A DNA stretch of 64,000 bases from Lepas anatifera (lineage: Eukaryota > Arthropoda > Thecostraca > Lepadidae): the NCBI GenBank assembly GCA_034440635.1, contig JAOTON010001135.1:248001-312000 (forward strand), given 5' to 3'. Below, piece after piece: positions 11,326 through 24,289 of the stretch (position 1 is its first letter; each line of letters opens with the position of its first letter). Position numbers and translations under genes: made by a program. Under the pieces are notes generated by a model. It saw nothing but the letters and a program-made list of their open reading frames with translations. It had not been told where the DNA came from and did not search any database.

Positions 11326-11440
11326 GAGAGAGAGAGAGAGAACGAGGGAGAGAGAGAGAACGAGGGAGGGAGAGAAAGAGAGAGAGAGAGAGAACGAGTG
11401 AGGGAGAGAGAGAGAGAACGAGGGAGGGAGAGAGAGAGGA
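11277..11440. repeat. (GA)n microsatellite, imperfect
   Basis: An impure GA/GAGG tract with repeated AACGAGGGAG interruptions. The long minus-strand frames that read Ser/Leu repeats across it are artefacts of the simple sequence. Confidence 0.95.
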
Positions 11441-11779
11441 GTTCGAGTATATTTAGAGGAAGAAAACAGATGGGACAAGGAGCTGGTAAGGGTAACCTTG
11501 ATATAGCTCCTTGACTTATATTTCGCACAGAGAGTAGTGCTTAATAATATCGTTATATTACTAATAGTTTGTTTGATATGATTGTAGCACAAAAAGGCAA
11601 AACTAGCAAAGCGAATCAGCTGCCATCTAAAGTCACGCATTCAGCCAGTGTTTTTAGGGAACAAATCCTGGGTATCTACGGTAACCTAATAGTGGACTAG
11701 ATGGATTTAGACATGGAAGACAAGCAACAGCCTAGGCCCGGAAGGAGCAAAATTCTTTCCAGACCAAACAGGTCGAAGG

Positions 11780-12090
11780 GCATCACTATGATATTTTCGC
11801 CCTGAGGGCTCGTGTTACTGCCAGCGGGACGTCCGGCACCAGGCGCCGGGGCCTCAATCCCGGCGCCTACCCCGCGACCCCGGACCCTGGAGTCCGGAGC
11901 CGCGGAGGGCAGTAAAAGCCGCTCGGTGGCGGACGCCGGCCAGGCAGCGAAACAAGTCGCCACCGGCAGGTCAACCGCCACCAGACGCCTGGAATAATCC
12001 GGCGCCTACCCCGCACCCGCGGACCCAGGGGGCCCGGTGGTGCGGGGGTTCAGCTAACTACTGCACGGCGCCGGACGCCCACCGGCAGGC
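11780..12090. other. GC-rich segment beside the retrotransposon 3' end
   Basis: A C/G-rich block with the repeated phrase CCGGCGCCTACCCCGC (about 11858 and 11999). It has short Ala/Pro/Arg-rich open frames on both strands (for example 61 codons at 11812-11997) and no recognisable domain. It may be the 5' end of another retroelement or a duplicated GC-rich repeat. Confidence 0.35.
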
Positions 12091-12134
12091 GAGACTCAGC
12101 GGTCTCAAATCTTATATGTTTGATATTTGGAGTC

Positions 12135-14336
12135 TTAGTATGTATCTATGAATATTTTCTTGATAACTTTTTTGAAAAAAGGTTTAGAGAAGGGTATATC
12201 ATGAATATTGGGAATATTCCTAGCTATGCTATCATTCCAGATCCGTGGACAGGTAATTGGAAAAGCAAATGATCTGTAGACCGTTTCCGCAGCAAGCTCC
12301 CGGAAATGGACAACTCGGCGCATGTTTCTAGTTGAATGATGCAAGTGGAAAGAGTCTCTGAATACTACAGGTAATTTCCCTTGAATAAAGCTATGGAGTA
12401 CTAAGACTTTTTGCTGCCTTACTAAGTCTGGAAATTTAAGAAGATTGAGCCTTTTGAAGATAGGACTGGAGGGTGTTCTAGGTTCTGCTGAGTCTATTAG
12501 TCAGATAATTCGTTTTTGTAGGTTAATTACCCTCGTAAGATTGGTCTGGAAGTTACTTCCCCAAATGAGAGCATTATAATTCAGATATGGGAGAATTAGG
12601 GCATTGTATAGAAGGAGAAGTGATTTCTTATCAAGCATGAATTTGGCCCTTGAAATGATTCCAATGTTTCGTCTTAATGTATTACAGGTTTTTGTGATGT
12701 GATTTTTCCATTTGAGGTTCTCATCAATAGTGACACCCAAATACTTTATTGAGTCTGATCGCGAGATTTGAGCTCCGTTTAGGAGAAGTGTTAGATTTGG
12801 CATGTTGTTGATTACAGAGTATATTTGGTAGAATGTTTTAGATGTGTTTAGGGTTTGTCTATTGGCGCATAGCCAGTCACATATTTTCGGGGTTACCTGA
12901 TTGATTTTATTCTCAATATCAATGAGTGTATTACCTGAGAAGAAAATTGACGTATCATCTGCAAACTGAAAATAATTTGGAATAGTAGAAGATTTAAAGA
13001 TATCATTAATATAGATTATGAAAAGGACTGGACCCAGAATAGACCCCTGGGGTACACCTGTAGGAACAATTTTTGGAGAAGACATGCAGTTCAGACTCTC
13101 TAACTTAGTGATTTGTACCCTGTTTTCAAGATATGATTGAAACATCTTTAAGGACTCATTTCTTATGCCATATTTACACATTTTCCTGAGCAAAATTTTG
13201 TGATCAACAGTATCGAACGCTTTTTTAAATCCAAATATATCCCTACACATTGTTTATTTTTCGAAATGTTTGAAGTTATAAGGTCATGAATAAGTGACAG
13301 GGGCATGTAGGTTGAATGCTGTTTTCGGAAGCCAAATTGGTACTCATGCAATATGTTATTTCTTTCTATGAAATCAGTGAGTTGGTTGTGAAGAATTCTT
13401 TCTAGAACTTTGGATATGACTGGCAAAATTGATATTGGCCTATAGTTAGTAAATAAATTTGAGGATCCCGACTTAAACAATGGCTTTACAATAGCTATTT
13501 TTAATATATCAGGGAAAATCTGATTTTCCAGGCAAAGATTCATGAGATAAGTAATTTCTGTGACTAGATATGGTCCAAGTTGTTTTAGAAGTTTGCCACT
13601 TATGTAATCGGCTCCAGGACCAGTATTGTTTAAATTTTGAATTATGTCCAAGACATTCTGACAGGATACTGGCGCCAGAGATAGTTGATCTCTCATATCT
13701 ATGTCATTAAGGAAGTCAAGTGGGTCAGTGGATGATTGAGGTAATTGATGCTCAAGATTTTCTCCAATTGTAGCAAAAAAGTTATTAAATTCGGAAGCTA
13801 TCTTATTTGGATCCTGAATGATGGTGTTGCCATGTTTGAAGAAGTCTGGGAGTCTGTTTCCAAGTTTTTTGTTTCTTCTGATAATTTCATTGATAGTTTT
13901 CCAAAGTTTCTGCGAATTATTTTGGTGTTCCGCCAATTTGTTCCCGTAGTAATTACGCTTGGATTCTTTGAGAACAGTATTTAGTCTATTCCGATATTGG
14001 CAATATTTGAGACGGTTATGGGTTGTTCGATTTTTCAAATTTTTTTGTATAATTTGTTTTTTTTTTGTTAATGCATCTGACCATTGCCTGTGACACCCAG
14101 GGCTGGATAGGGTCGATTTTCCTTTTCCTTTTAGTTGTTGACATCAGTTTAAGTTCACCTTGAATTGTCTTGACTAAGAGATTAGCATAAGTATTTACAT
14201 CAGGGTTTGGGGGCGACAAGGCATCCAGGGATGCCTTCACTCGGCTGGCCAAGGTTTCTGTTAATGAGGGATTAAAGTGAAGATAATTTTTCTGAACTGT
14301 AGGGAAAGATGTGGTGTGCTCAACATATGTTCCCAA
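12135..14336 (-). pseudogene. Non-LTR retrotransposon polyprotein, 5'-truncated, jockey/CR1-like
   Basis: The minus strand encodes most of a LINE-type reverse transcriptase in three frame segments. The order is: a pre-RT region (14336-14016), YRPISILPVISKVLE, QFGFRKQHST, LDLKK/AFDTVDH (motif A), GVPQGSILGPVLF, FADDTSIF (catalytic motif C), IKYLGVTIDENLKW, and a C-terminal region ending near 12135. RT copies the element RNA at a nicked target. The N-terminal endonuclease and any ORF1 are missing. Damage is light: one frame break lies at a six-base T run (13221-13226), another near the T runs at 14040-14070, and one in-frame stop at 12501-12503, after which the frame reads on. Two of the three defects sit on homopolymers, so some may be sequencing errors. 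The clade call is by motif only. Confidence 0.85.
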
Positions 14337-14339
14337 TAA

Positions 14340-14720
14340 TGTACACTATAGCTGGAAAAATAACAACTGTTGGGCGCAAAAAATGATTTGACCTTGATCA
14401 GTGGAATTTGACCTTGACCTGATACCTTGACCATGACCTGAGATCTTGACCTTAACATTGGATAGCCTTAACTATGAAGTTTGATAGGTCATATTGAGTA
14501 ATTCAATCTTACCGAAGCACTGCGTTCAATGACCTTGAAATGTTTGCACATGACCTCGAATTGTGAAATATGACCTTAAAATTGTCCTTCATGGGGGTGA
14601 ACATATCATCCCGATTACATGACGTTATTACGTCACCCGTCGGTCTACAGTGTCAGCAAACAGGTGCGACGGCGCGATTCTGACGCTCACAAAATACAGG
14701 CCTGATTTTGAAAGGCTAAA
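14340..14720. repeat. TGACCTTGACC-rich dispersed repeat
   Basis: Dense TGACCTTGACCT-type motifs over about 14387-14460 and 14525-14590. The segment aligns with 38340-38745 (shared blocks: TGTACACTATA, CTTAACTATGA, CAATGACCTTGAAA, TCACAAAATACAGG-like end), so it is a family. It abuts the 5' break of the retrotransposon relic. No ends or target duplication are recognised. Confidence 0.6.
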
Positions 14721-14736
14721 GTCAAAGCACGGGCCA

Positions 14737-14936
14737 GGTTGGCCTAGTGTCTTCGTTGCCCGTCTTCAGATCGGGTAGCATGGATTAACGTGGGTTCAAT
14801 CCCCACGGAGGAAAACCATCTTCCGTGGCCGATCTGACCCGGTGGAGAAAATCATTTTAAACATCCACGCCAATACTCCCTATAATTGAGCAAGTGTGCC
14901 TGTTGGGAGTGGCCCTAATACAAATAAAGAAATATA
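14737..14936 (+). repeat. tRNA-derived SINE
   Basis: An A-box-like TGGCCTAGTG near 14742 is followed by a B box GGTTCAATCCC near 14797, then a tRNA-unrelated body and an A-rich tail (AAATAAAGAAATATAAAAAA). The tRNA part is not foldable as a functional tRNA, and the arrangement of pol III boxes plus tail is that of a SINE. Confidence 0.7.
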
Positions 14937-15214
14937 AAAAATTATCTTCGGCATCATGGCTATTATACACATACCTGAGATACATGAACAGCCTTGGTGC
15001 TGAGACGCTCGGTAGGCACTGTTACTTTGCACACGAACCAGAGGAAATATGGCGCGACTGACATGAAATCTGGTGGTGCAGAACGGTTCATTGTAAAAAT
15101 AAATAAATGTTAATTTATCTTACTGGAATGAAACATTTAAATAAGCTCATACAGCTCCTTTTCTCTCTTATCTTGTATTATAGTCAAAGAACTGATATTC
15201 AATGACAATATTTT

Positions 15215-15330
15215 TTTCTCTGAATAAGTCGATCTGATCCCCAAAATCCCTTCCAACAGGGTGAGAGTTGGCGAAGCCGTATGAACCTGGCAGTTGGTGC
15301 GTCGTTAAGCCCCAACAATTATTATTAATC
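15215..15330 (+). repeat. SINE body fragment (tRNA head missing)
   Basis: CTCTGAATAAGTCGATCTGA, CAACAGGGTGAGAGTTGG and CAGTTGGTGCGTCGTTAAG match the bodies at 39835-39990 and 40985-41136, so this is a 5'-truncated member of that SINE family. Confidence 0.65.
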
Positions 15331-16305
15331 TTTTTTCTATGTCAAAACTTTGTCAACGATGTTATTATAGAATATTTTGTTTCCTTCTGGTACGGACTGA
15401 ACCCAAGTTTTTTTTCTTCTAGAGAAGGACTAAGACTGAGAGGCGAAGGCGTACCCGACACCAGGATACATGAGTCAATTGGTCCGTTCCCACTTCCGGT
15501 ACGGGAATAGTACGCACTAGGGCCGCTCATGCATCCAGACTAATAGTGTAAGTGAAACACCAGTGCATGTCTTGTTTTCCACGAGAATGGGACTAATTTC
15601 AGGTCCAAACGACACTAAGCCAGAGTGCCATTTGCTTCCACACAGCCATTCTACCTGACTGTTTTCCGCCGAGTGCACTGCTTAGGCATGAAAGTTCCCT
15701 GTTGAACGACCGAGCGTGTCGATGCCTTTCCGGTCACTCGGCTGCACTAACGTTCTACTCGCTACCGTGCTCACTGTTTTACATGCGACGCGGACGTAAG
15801 CACGGTTCGATGAGAGGGTTCCGCCCGCTGGTGGTTCCGCTTCACCAGACAATTAGAGGGCGGACATCAAAGCCACTGCCGGGCCGCACTGTGCCTCTCG
15901 CACCGCATACATCTGCATACATCTGCGACACACCGCCACCGTCAGGGCCCGGCCTTTGGCCTGTTCGAGCAGCGTGAGCACCAATTCAATGTGCGTTAGC
16001 ATGCCATCAATGTGCTATTGAGCTGAGCTGATGAGGCATCATCGCCGACGGCGGTGTCGTCGTCACCTTCTCAATAGCAGGCGCCGTAACCGACGCAATC
16101 AACGCGAGAAATCCGGAAAAAAGAAGAGCAGGAGGATTGCAGCCCTACTGCCAGATCTGTTGCAGGGATCTTGCTTGGGATGAAATTCGTATCACGCCAG
16201 GACAAAAAATGGGTAGGCAAAAGAATCGTCAGGAAAATGAATAGATTACGCTGGTGACTTAGTAGTGATAATGCAACGTTTTCGGATGTTTTGTTAATGA
16301 ATTAC
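15331..16305. other. No gene recognised
   Basis: A 91-codon open frame at 15702-15977 in GC-richer sequence has no recognisable domain. A small imperfect hairpin pairs CTATTGAG (about 16014) with CTCAATAG (about 16070). Nothing else can be supported. Confidence 0.4.
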
Positions 16306-16309
16306 CTCT

Positions 16310-18043
16310 GACTCAAAAAATACGGGGGTTAGCACAAATCTGCTTAGGGCGTTGGAATGCTCGTGTGACTTCAGTATAGCTTTACTTGATATGTTTAAGC
16401 GCTCAGGTCAATAGTTTGACCTCCAGAGGTAAAGTTGGGTCACGACAGGCTATTTCCACTAAAATATTTAATGCTTAAGAAACTTGGGCATAGCTCTCAT
16501 GCCATCAGAGCTATTCAGGTCTGGTGAGGTAAGTTTTATATGGAAATTCCATGACTTTCACCGCTATGTGGAACATAATGACCTTCCGCCAGTGGTTTGT
16601 TCTCCAGAGAGAGGCCATCTTGACCTAGCATAACGTGAGATCACGGAAGGTCATAATGTTATCTGGTTATGTACAACATGAAAGCAAGTGACGAGACATA
16701 AACGATGACGTTTAACACGCGCATTGACGGGGCGGGTACCCGCCCCCTCGGGTTTTCGGAGATAGTGAAAACGGCGGCGTAGCGCCGCTACTGGTATACC
16801 TTTTCCTCATCATTTTTACAACTTCTGTGAAAATTTTGGTTGGTCATCTCAGGTCGGTCACCAGTACAGGTCAGTGACCCGACCTAAAAAAGTTTAGATA
16901 GCATAGTCGGGCAGGGTGAACTTATCCGATTGAAACTCATATCACATATGGCCCACCGAGTTCTCTAAAATATGTTCCGGTATTTTTGATATCGATGACC
17001 TAAGGTAGGTACGACGCATGACCTCTCCATTGGAAATACATGGGAAAATGGTTTTTGGATAACTAATAACGGATGGTGATAGAGCATTTATTTTAGCTGC
17101 ATTAGACTCGCCTGGGCTTTGCGGTTCTAATGATATGCATTTTATATATTTGACCCTGACCTGACCTCGGTCGGTCAAATCCTTGTTTGACCTGAAGGTA
17201 TTATATATATTCGATTCGGCTTGCTAAGAGGATTCTATAGTTCAGTCGTTTTGCTCTATCTTTACTTGTTCAGATGTAATGCCCGAAAACTGAATTTTAA
17301 TGTTATCCCTATGACGGGCATGTTTTGACCTCGTGACCTTAAATGTGACCTGACAAAAAATGGTTCAATGTTTTCGATGGGAAGTGGATGGGCAGCCCAA
17401 CGCCGTTTACCGTTTTTCGCTACCTACCGTGGTTCTCATCTTGGGGGCGGTCCCGCCCCCGTATGCGAGGTGGCTCGCCCCTTGTTAATTCAGCACTTTA
17501 CCTTGATTAGGTACAGATATCATCTTAAAATACTGTTTTTGTGCCCTAGGGACCTGTGATGACTTCAGATAAGTGCAAGGGCAAACAACACCCTTGGAAA
17601 CCGTGACAGAGTGGCCAAAAATGTTTTTGTGAGGAATCTGAGCATTTGCAATCCTTTCGTGACTGTTAGATCATAAGACAGATTTTCACATGCGTTCTAT
17701 GATAGAGGTAAATACGTCACCTCGTGAACTGACCTCAGGTCACAAAAACAAAAACCCAGGATATAAATTTTGAAGAACCTGGTACTGTCATCAAGTTTAA
17801 AAAGTTTCAAATCGATCGGTTTCGAAATTTAGCTATGGTAGAGTTTAAAGTTTGAAGTGAGGTGTCCTTGTTTGACCTCGCCTGGTGACCTGATCTAGTG
17901 TGGCCAGGGGTAAAAAATTCAGCAATGGTGGGAAAACGATGAGGTGAGGGGTGGCCCGTCAACCGCGCCGCTGCGCTTCAGCGTTTTCTCTGCCATCCTG
18001 AAAAAAACCTTAGGGGCCATCGACGACCCCGGTGGGGCGAGGG
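16310..18043. mobile_element. TTAA element, CCCTCGCCCC family, split by a nested element
   Basis: The right end GGTGGGGCGAGGG is followed by TTAA at 18044-18047, and the body (GGTTAGCACAAATCTGC, AGGTCA-rich segments, a GTCAAAATACTG-like block) matches the elements at 41231-42034 and 42740-44783. The left terminus is lost. A CACGCGC-family element at 16716-17484 sits inside it at a TTAA, separating two parts that are contiguous in other copies. Confidence 0.75.
16716..17484. mobile_element. TTAA element, CACGCGCATTGACGG family, nested and indel-rich
   Basis: TTAA flanks at 16712-16715 and 17485-17488. The body is collinear with 7907-8745 but about 70 bp shorter through many one- to three-base losses, often in homopolymers or short repeats (for example CTCAGGTCAGGTC has become CTCGGTCGGTC near 17165). 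The right terminal inverted repeat is almost gone. It is non-coding. Confidence 0.8.
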
Positions 18044-18047
18044 TTAA

Positions 18048-19590
18048 CACATCAGCAGAATATTTCCTTTGCATTAAGGCTGATGTACACCGCCTACCCA
18101 GACGTCGTTCGCTAGAGCTGGAACCTTACGAAAATAAATAAAGTTAGATTTCAATTAACGTGATGCAGCTAGACAGGACGTTGTGTTTGAATGGAGCTTA
18201 AATAAAGAGCCTCAGGTGGTGCGAGATTTGCATTTGAATGAGATGGTTCAAACGCCCAGCACGGAAGGCTCTCTTTTAATCGCAGCGGAAATAAGAAGCT
18301 ATTTAGCTCCGCATATAAGCGGTGAGTAAGCGTTACGACGTTACTGCCAGTGGAGGGTACGGAAGGTGCACGATCCAGCTGGGCTGGCTCCTCACAGATG
18401 CCACCTTTGGCGGGTTGTAGCTCAGCTGGAATCTTAGCTAATGCCACCCCATGAGGCCCGAGCGAGGGCCTTGCTTACACTGTTTTTTTTACTCAAAAGC
18501 GTGACAGCATGCGTTCGGCTGAAAAATGTTCTTCACATTTGCTTTGTATGCCAATGTAGTGAAATGTTAGCGCGTCTGCTTTTTACACACAAACTTTTCG
18601 AAGGGTCGGTGAGCTCCCTGCACAAGCAGTAATTTGATTTAATGTAATTTCTGCAAACAGATAAAGGGTTTGGTTTGAGCCCCTGGCAGTTATTACGTCG
18701 ATATGTGGCAAAAATTATTATCAAGATGACGGTCAGGTCAAGTCAAATGAGTAAGTGTATCCTAGGCCAGTTACGGCTAATTTAGAGTGGAATTATATTA
18801 TGCCAGCAGAACTATTCCAGCCACTTTTACAAATTTTCCGTCAAAATGATTCACGTGAACAAAGTATTTCCCAAGAACACTCGGATACAAAACGTGGCCT
18901 GAAAATATTCATCTGATACTAACATTCTGAAAGCGTAATAATTATTACAAAGTATTGTGTTTACACAAAGTGCGTTGCTGACATCTGCCATGAAGTTTTA
19001 TACCATCCACGCCAGGAGCTGGCTGTCGAACTAGTTAAATCGTTTGCTAGAAATAACTACGTCCGCCTCAGATGCTTAACGGTGACAATGAAAATCCGAA
19101 CTCCTTTACAGTTAATTACTGCTATTCGCATTAAGATGTCGGTGACGGATGACTCGATCAGGAGAGGCAATTGCGATCTTTAGCGATCATTAGTCGGCGG
19201 ATGGTCGGCAGTAAATCGCTGATTGGCTCCGGAAAGCACAGAACGATAACGACGGCGTCGACTGCCGACTGCCCAGTAGCTCTGGTTGCCAGTGTTTACG
19301 TCCACACGCGACTACGGCACGCGATCCCACTCCACCACGTACACGCACCCCAGGTCCAGAAGGGACGACACAGCCTTAAATTCACGTAACCCGCACCGTG
19401 CACAAGGGGTAGGGGGTGGAGGGGATTATTCAAGTCCCTAAGCCACTTAACTATTCGTAGCATATGTCATCTGTCTTTATCGGTAGACAAATAAATATTT
19501 CGATGTCTATGCGTAGAAAGGATATGTCGGTCAATAGATTTACTGTTTCCTCCTCCATCCTGGATATTCCGGCAGCGTCTGTAGGCTGAA
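18048..19590. other. No gene recognised
   Basis: A short CCCCTGGCAGTTATTACGTCG at about 18678-18698 looks like a decayed SINE tail. The open frames here are short and carry no motif. Confidence 0.4.
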
Positions 19591-19796
19591 GGAGTCTGGG
19601 TGGCGCAGTCGGTTAGCGCACGCACTCGGCTCGGCTTACGACCTTCTGTATGTGCAGAGTGCCGCGGGTTCGAGCCTACTCAGAGACAGGATTTGGAGCC
19701 CTGTCCTAGCTCAAGCCTAGTTCGTTCCCCTTCCTGCTCTAATGCCATATGACCTTAGCAGTGGGTGCGTCAATAGCCCCCCCCCAAAAAACTGTT
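19591..19796 (+). repeat. tRNA-derived SINE
   Basis: A box TGGCGCAGTCGG at 19601-19612 and B box GGTTCGAGCC at 19667-19676 have good pol III consensus. The body ends with GCCATATGACCTTAGCAGTG and GTGCGTCAATAGCCCC, related to the bodies at 39835-39990 and 40985-41136. The region between the boxes is too long and unpaired for a true tRNA. Confidence 0.75.
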
Positions 19797-20489
19797 TGCT
19801 GAAAGCCACTAAGTGTCTTATGCTAGTGGGTGAGACTATCGCTTTTTATAGTGACTATTTGGAGAGGTGAGGATATCATGATACTGCTTGAGTGAGCAGT
19901 GCTAGAAGTAGCTCCCGTTGTTTGCAAACCCCGCCTCCTTGTACAGTATACCCACCCTCGAGCGATACCCCTAGTCGTACCCCCTAGCGATGTATGCCCC
20001 CGCCCCTCCTAGCGATGCAATTGAATTGAAACGCAAAATGTTGAGAAAAATCGCGGAACGTGATAATTGGACACTGAAACTCTGGATTTAAATGCCACCT
20101 GCATATAAAGACATGATTCCTCAAAATAAGAAGTATGTGCGATCGTTTGTCGTAATTTCAGGGAAATCCTACACAAGAAACCACACATAACGGTTTTGAA
20201 GTATATTGTGCAGCACTCATCTATTCAAGTTGAGCAGGCCAGAATATGTGCTAAGCTTGTAAAAGTCACATTTATAAAAAAGTGTGGCGAATCACCAAAC
20301 ATGAAAATTAAAATATGAAACTCTGGTTTTATAAGATTTGCATATTGATACATCACTACGCCCAATAAGATGTCAGTGTGACTATTTTCTTTGTAATTTT
20401 AGGGGCATCGTTTCCCCACTTTCCCCTATGACACAAACCTGAAACCAATGGAGCAGCATAATTGAACCAGTCCCAATTTTTCTAGCGGG

Positions 20490-20705
20490 TCGTTCATATA
20501 TTACGTCACGCTTTTTATGTGTTTCCAACCCATCTCCCCTCACGTCACGGCACGTCACGTTTCGGTTAACCCCGCCGAGGGTGATGTAATTTATGAACAA
20601 AAAACCTGGCCCCTGTTTTTTATGTGCCCTCGACCCCCCTCCCCCACAGCATGTACCGTCACTTTTTGACAGACCCTCCTTCATGTCAAGCCGTCACTTA
20701 ATAAA
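20490..20705. repeat. TACGTCAC-rich dispersed repeat
   Basis: TATTACGTCACGC near the left end and GTGATGTAATTTATGAAC near 20583 are roughly inverse, with CACGTCACGGCACGTCACG between them. A second, partial copy lies at about 21030-21110. This is probably a small non-autonomous element. The surrounding 19800-20490 and 21110-22255 show no gene. Confidence 0.45.
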
Positions 20706-22261
20706 CCTCCTCACTTAGGTTAACATCGTAGGAGCGTATCTAGGGAGCTCTTGTTGAACTGTTTCTGTCAGGAGGAGAAAAATTGAGAACAAGAAAAAAA
20801 CGTATTTATGCATGTTTTAAATGTTGCGATAAAAATACAACGCGCAGTGACCAATTTTTATTTCAGACATTAAGGGATTTCACGATACAACAGGTGCATT
20901 GCGCCTAGTTTTTTCTCAAATAAATGCGGATAATATACCAAACCACAACATTAAGGTTAAAACAAAACCCCCAAAAAATGCCGGCGGAAAAAGATAACCG
21001 TGTGTAATAGCATATCACCTTTGGTTAAGCCCTCTCCCACGCCACGGCACGTCACGTTTCGACCAACCCCCCCCCACCCCCTTCGGAGCGTGACTTAAAT
21101 TATGAGCAGCCCCAAATCTGTCTCGTTGGTTTTGCCTCACACAAATCTAGCACCATTTCACTAAGTTATATAAAAGAAAATCCAGTCTACATGCTTTCGA
21201 ATAGTTTTATGGAGGTTATTAATCAGTGCAGCGCCAATCCTTTGTTCTTGAGTTGGACTAACGCAGAACCACGTAGACGAGTTACCTCCATGAAACGTAT
21301 CATTAGGGCTCCACTAGGCAAATGAATCGATAGGCTTCCGATGAAGCTGACGGCCATATTGAATCTTTCCACACGACTTTGCTGAAAGCTGACTGTATAC
21401 TTGTGTTTTTAAGTGTTTGATTTTAAAAACTTAGCGCTTGAATGCATGGTTAGTGCAATTTATTGTCTGTTAAAGCTGAAATACTGCCGAAATGATGACT
21501 CTGAATCAAGAAGGTAATTCCACACCTATAATTCATAGCCGCTAGTGAGAGTTCCAGCAACAATTTACTTCAATTTGGGTCCTGGTCCTTATACCTGGGT
21601 TTCAGACATTGAGGGCAATAATTTGGCTATATTTGGTGCAGGGCGTATTATCACCTAAACTAGTGTAAATACGTTGCATCGTGCCGCCCCTTTGACCTCG
21701 GGCCAATAGCTGACTGCAGCAATATCGAGACATCTCGACTCACTAAAATGCTGAACAGCAAAATATATTTTTTGCCCCCTTATGAGCTGCCGATGTCACC
21801 CCTTTTCTGCATTACATTTTCGGCTGCTACCCTTCTGTAAGTGCTGGTCATCCTCATTTTCGGCCATCCGAATTCTGGCTGGATCCAAATTCCATCCCTT
21901 TTAGTCAGCTGACGTCAAATGCTCACAAGTCGGAATACTTCTCAGCTTGAAATGGCGCCCACATACGAGTACTAGCGCCCCAGTCTCCAGAATATCTTTG
22001 AATGCCGTTCTTATCATGTTACTAATCAACTCTAGACGTCATAGCCGTGATGAGAGTGTGTGGCTGGAGACACTTGACATCGATTGCTGCTATCCCAGGG
22101 AATATGTATGCTAACTAGGAACGATTTTGGTTTCCAGCCCCTCCCAATTGGCGCCTAGCACTTTTGGTTTCCCCATTGGGGGCGAGTGCCGTTTTGAGCC
22201 TGAATAAAATATCTGCTTCTCGTTGGGCAAGAGTCATTGCTGCCTTCGGTGAGAGCAGGTA

Positions 22262-22586
22262 TGGAGGAGTCATGACTCGCACATGACCTTAAGTCATCTA
22301 TATGAAAAATCCCGAACAATATGTTTTTGTGTGCAGTAGACCCATTGTGCGATATCAATTTCGAATACCCCGTTCTTACTTATGCTATCTTAAACATTTA
22401 AGACATGAGTTCACTTGACCTTTAATGTCGAGCTCATCTGAAATGGCCTTGACCTAATATTCTTAGGAAAAAAACTAAAAATAGCCATATAAAGGGTATG
22501 CCAAGTAAGGCGGTGTAACCCACCGCTGTTTTTATCACGTATCCTAAAAAACCAAGGGGGCCAGGTATCCCCCGTCAATGCGCGTG
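22262..22586. repeat. Truncated CACGCGCATTGACGG element
   Basis: The end CCCCCGTCAATGCGCGTG followed by CTAA, preceded by GGTATGCCAAGTA, ACTTATGCTATCTTAAAC and CATGACCTTAAGTCATC, matches one half of the family at 7907-8745. The other half is missing. Positions 22591-23264 after it show no feature. Confidence 0.65.
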
Positions 22587-23263
22587 CTAAGCGGCCATCA
22601 CATCGCCTCTAGATAATAGGTACTATCTGACACGGTGCGGCAGCTCAAGTTGATATATAGCGTGTCCAATGCATAGATGGATATCGTAGTGTTGGGGAGG
22701 TCAGTATCCTAAAATATGTCTGTGCCATAGGGTTTTTATAGACTTTGTATTGTCGTTTCAGTGTTACCAAGTCCGAACTCTCCTTTTGGATCTTGAAAAG
22801 AAGCTACGCCTTGATGGGATATCTAAATTTTCTCTTGACACAATTCTAAGATGTTCGCTCCACCACTTGTGGTGGTCTCACGAGAGACGACATGGTATGA
22901 ATCTAAGCGCCAATAAAGGTAGGTAACAAAGGTCCTACTCTATTTCCGTTTATCTCAAACTGGATATTTCATCGTTGCTTTTTTGTCGTATTGCTTATCT
23001 TCCACGCATCGTTGCTCAGTCTTTAAAACCTGTCAAGGCTTCCAGGATCAATAGCGTTAGATATCTAGGAAATCGCGACCGGAATATCTGAGACCAGTGC
23101 TGCTGAAGGAATGAGGCTAAGCCCCATTCAATCCATCCCTGTCTCTCGATGATTAAAGGCTCTTTCTCCTTTTACATGAATATTCTGTATTATGCAGTCT
23201 AAAGACTCCTCCATTGGCATGGCTATTTTTTAGTCCAGACCCAAAATATCTGTGGAAAGCAGG

Positions 23264-23630
<367 letters not shown>

Positions 23631-23882
23631 TTACAGGCCGTGCAAAATGAGGTCCACGTCCCAAGTGCACTACTGAGGACCACCTCCTGAGATTGTCAGA
23701 GCGACTTACTGTTTTATACTGTTGATGCTCTTTAGGGCCGAAATGAAGTACTTTATGAATTTTGTTGGAAATGTGTTTTTGCAATCTTCCAGAGATTGCT
23801 GAAAAACCGAGGACATTAGAGAACAGCGAAGTCCGATTGTGTGACTTTTGCCTAACGTCGGTGTATATCGAGGCCCGAATTT

Positions 23883-24012
23883 CATAGGCGGATCCAGGGG
23901 TTTCGGTCGTTGGGGCAAAAATTCTAAAACTAAATTTTTTACCAAAAATCTTAATCTGGTTCAGATTGTGAAATTTTTGTGAACCTGAAAATGGCCCCCT
24001 TGACCCGCCTAT
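23883..24012. mobile_element. Short MITE, CATAGGCGGATCCAGG ends
   Basis: The ends CATAGGCGGATCCAGG and CCTTGACCCGCCTATG are inverse with a few changes, around a 95 bp AT-rich middle that differs from the longer family members. No 8 bp duplication remains. The same element is at 63169-63298 in the right arm. Confidence 0.6.
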
Positions 24013-24289
24013 GATGTGTGTGACAGTGCTAAACAAAGGTCACTACTTAGGTCCAGTCCTTGGACCAGTTGTGTACCACTTCTTGCGCTTTGTGGTAGGG
24101 ACAGGTATCAGTGCCGAATCCAAGAGGGGAATAGAGCGACTCAAGCCCCTACCCCCGGCCCCAAAATGACCGAGCTTCCATAGTAAATGCATAGCCGGAG
24201 GTAGTCTGAGGTTAGGGGCGCAAGCTTCCCGATATTTGGGGGTTCGAGCCCCCATGCTCAGAGAAACCCCTCAATAGCCGATCGAGCCT

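Noticed and set aside
11023..11640. 205-codon Ser/Leu-rich minus-strand frame
   Set aside because: It is dominated by the (GA)n tract, and its C-terminal portion runs through RACK1-like sequence in a different frame.
19591..19690. tRNA gene
   Set aside because: A and B boxes are present, but the spacing and lack of cloverleaf pairing, plus a shared downstream body, make it a SINE head. The same holds for 14737, 39835 and 40985.
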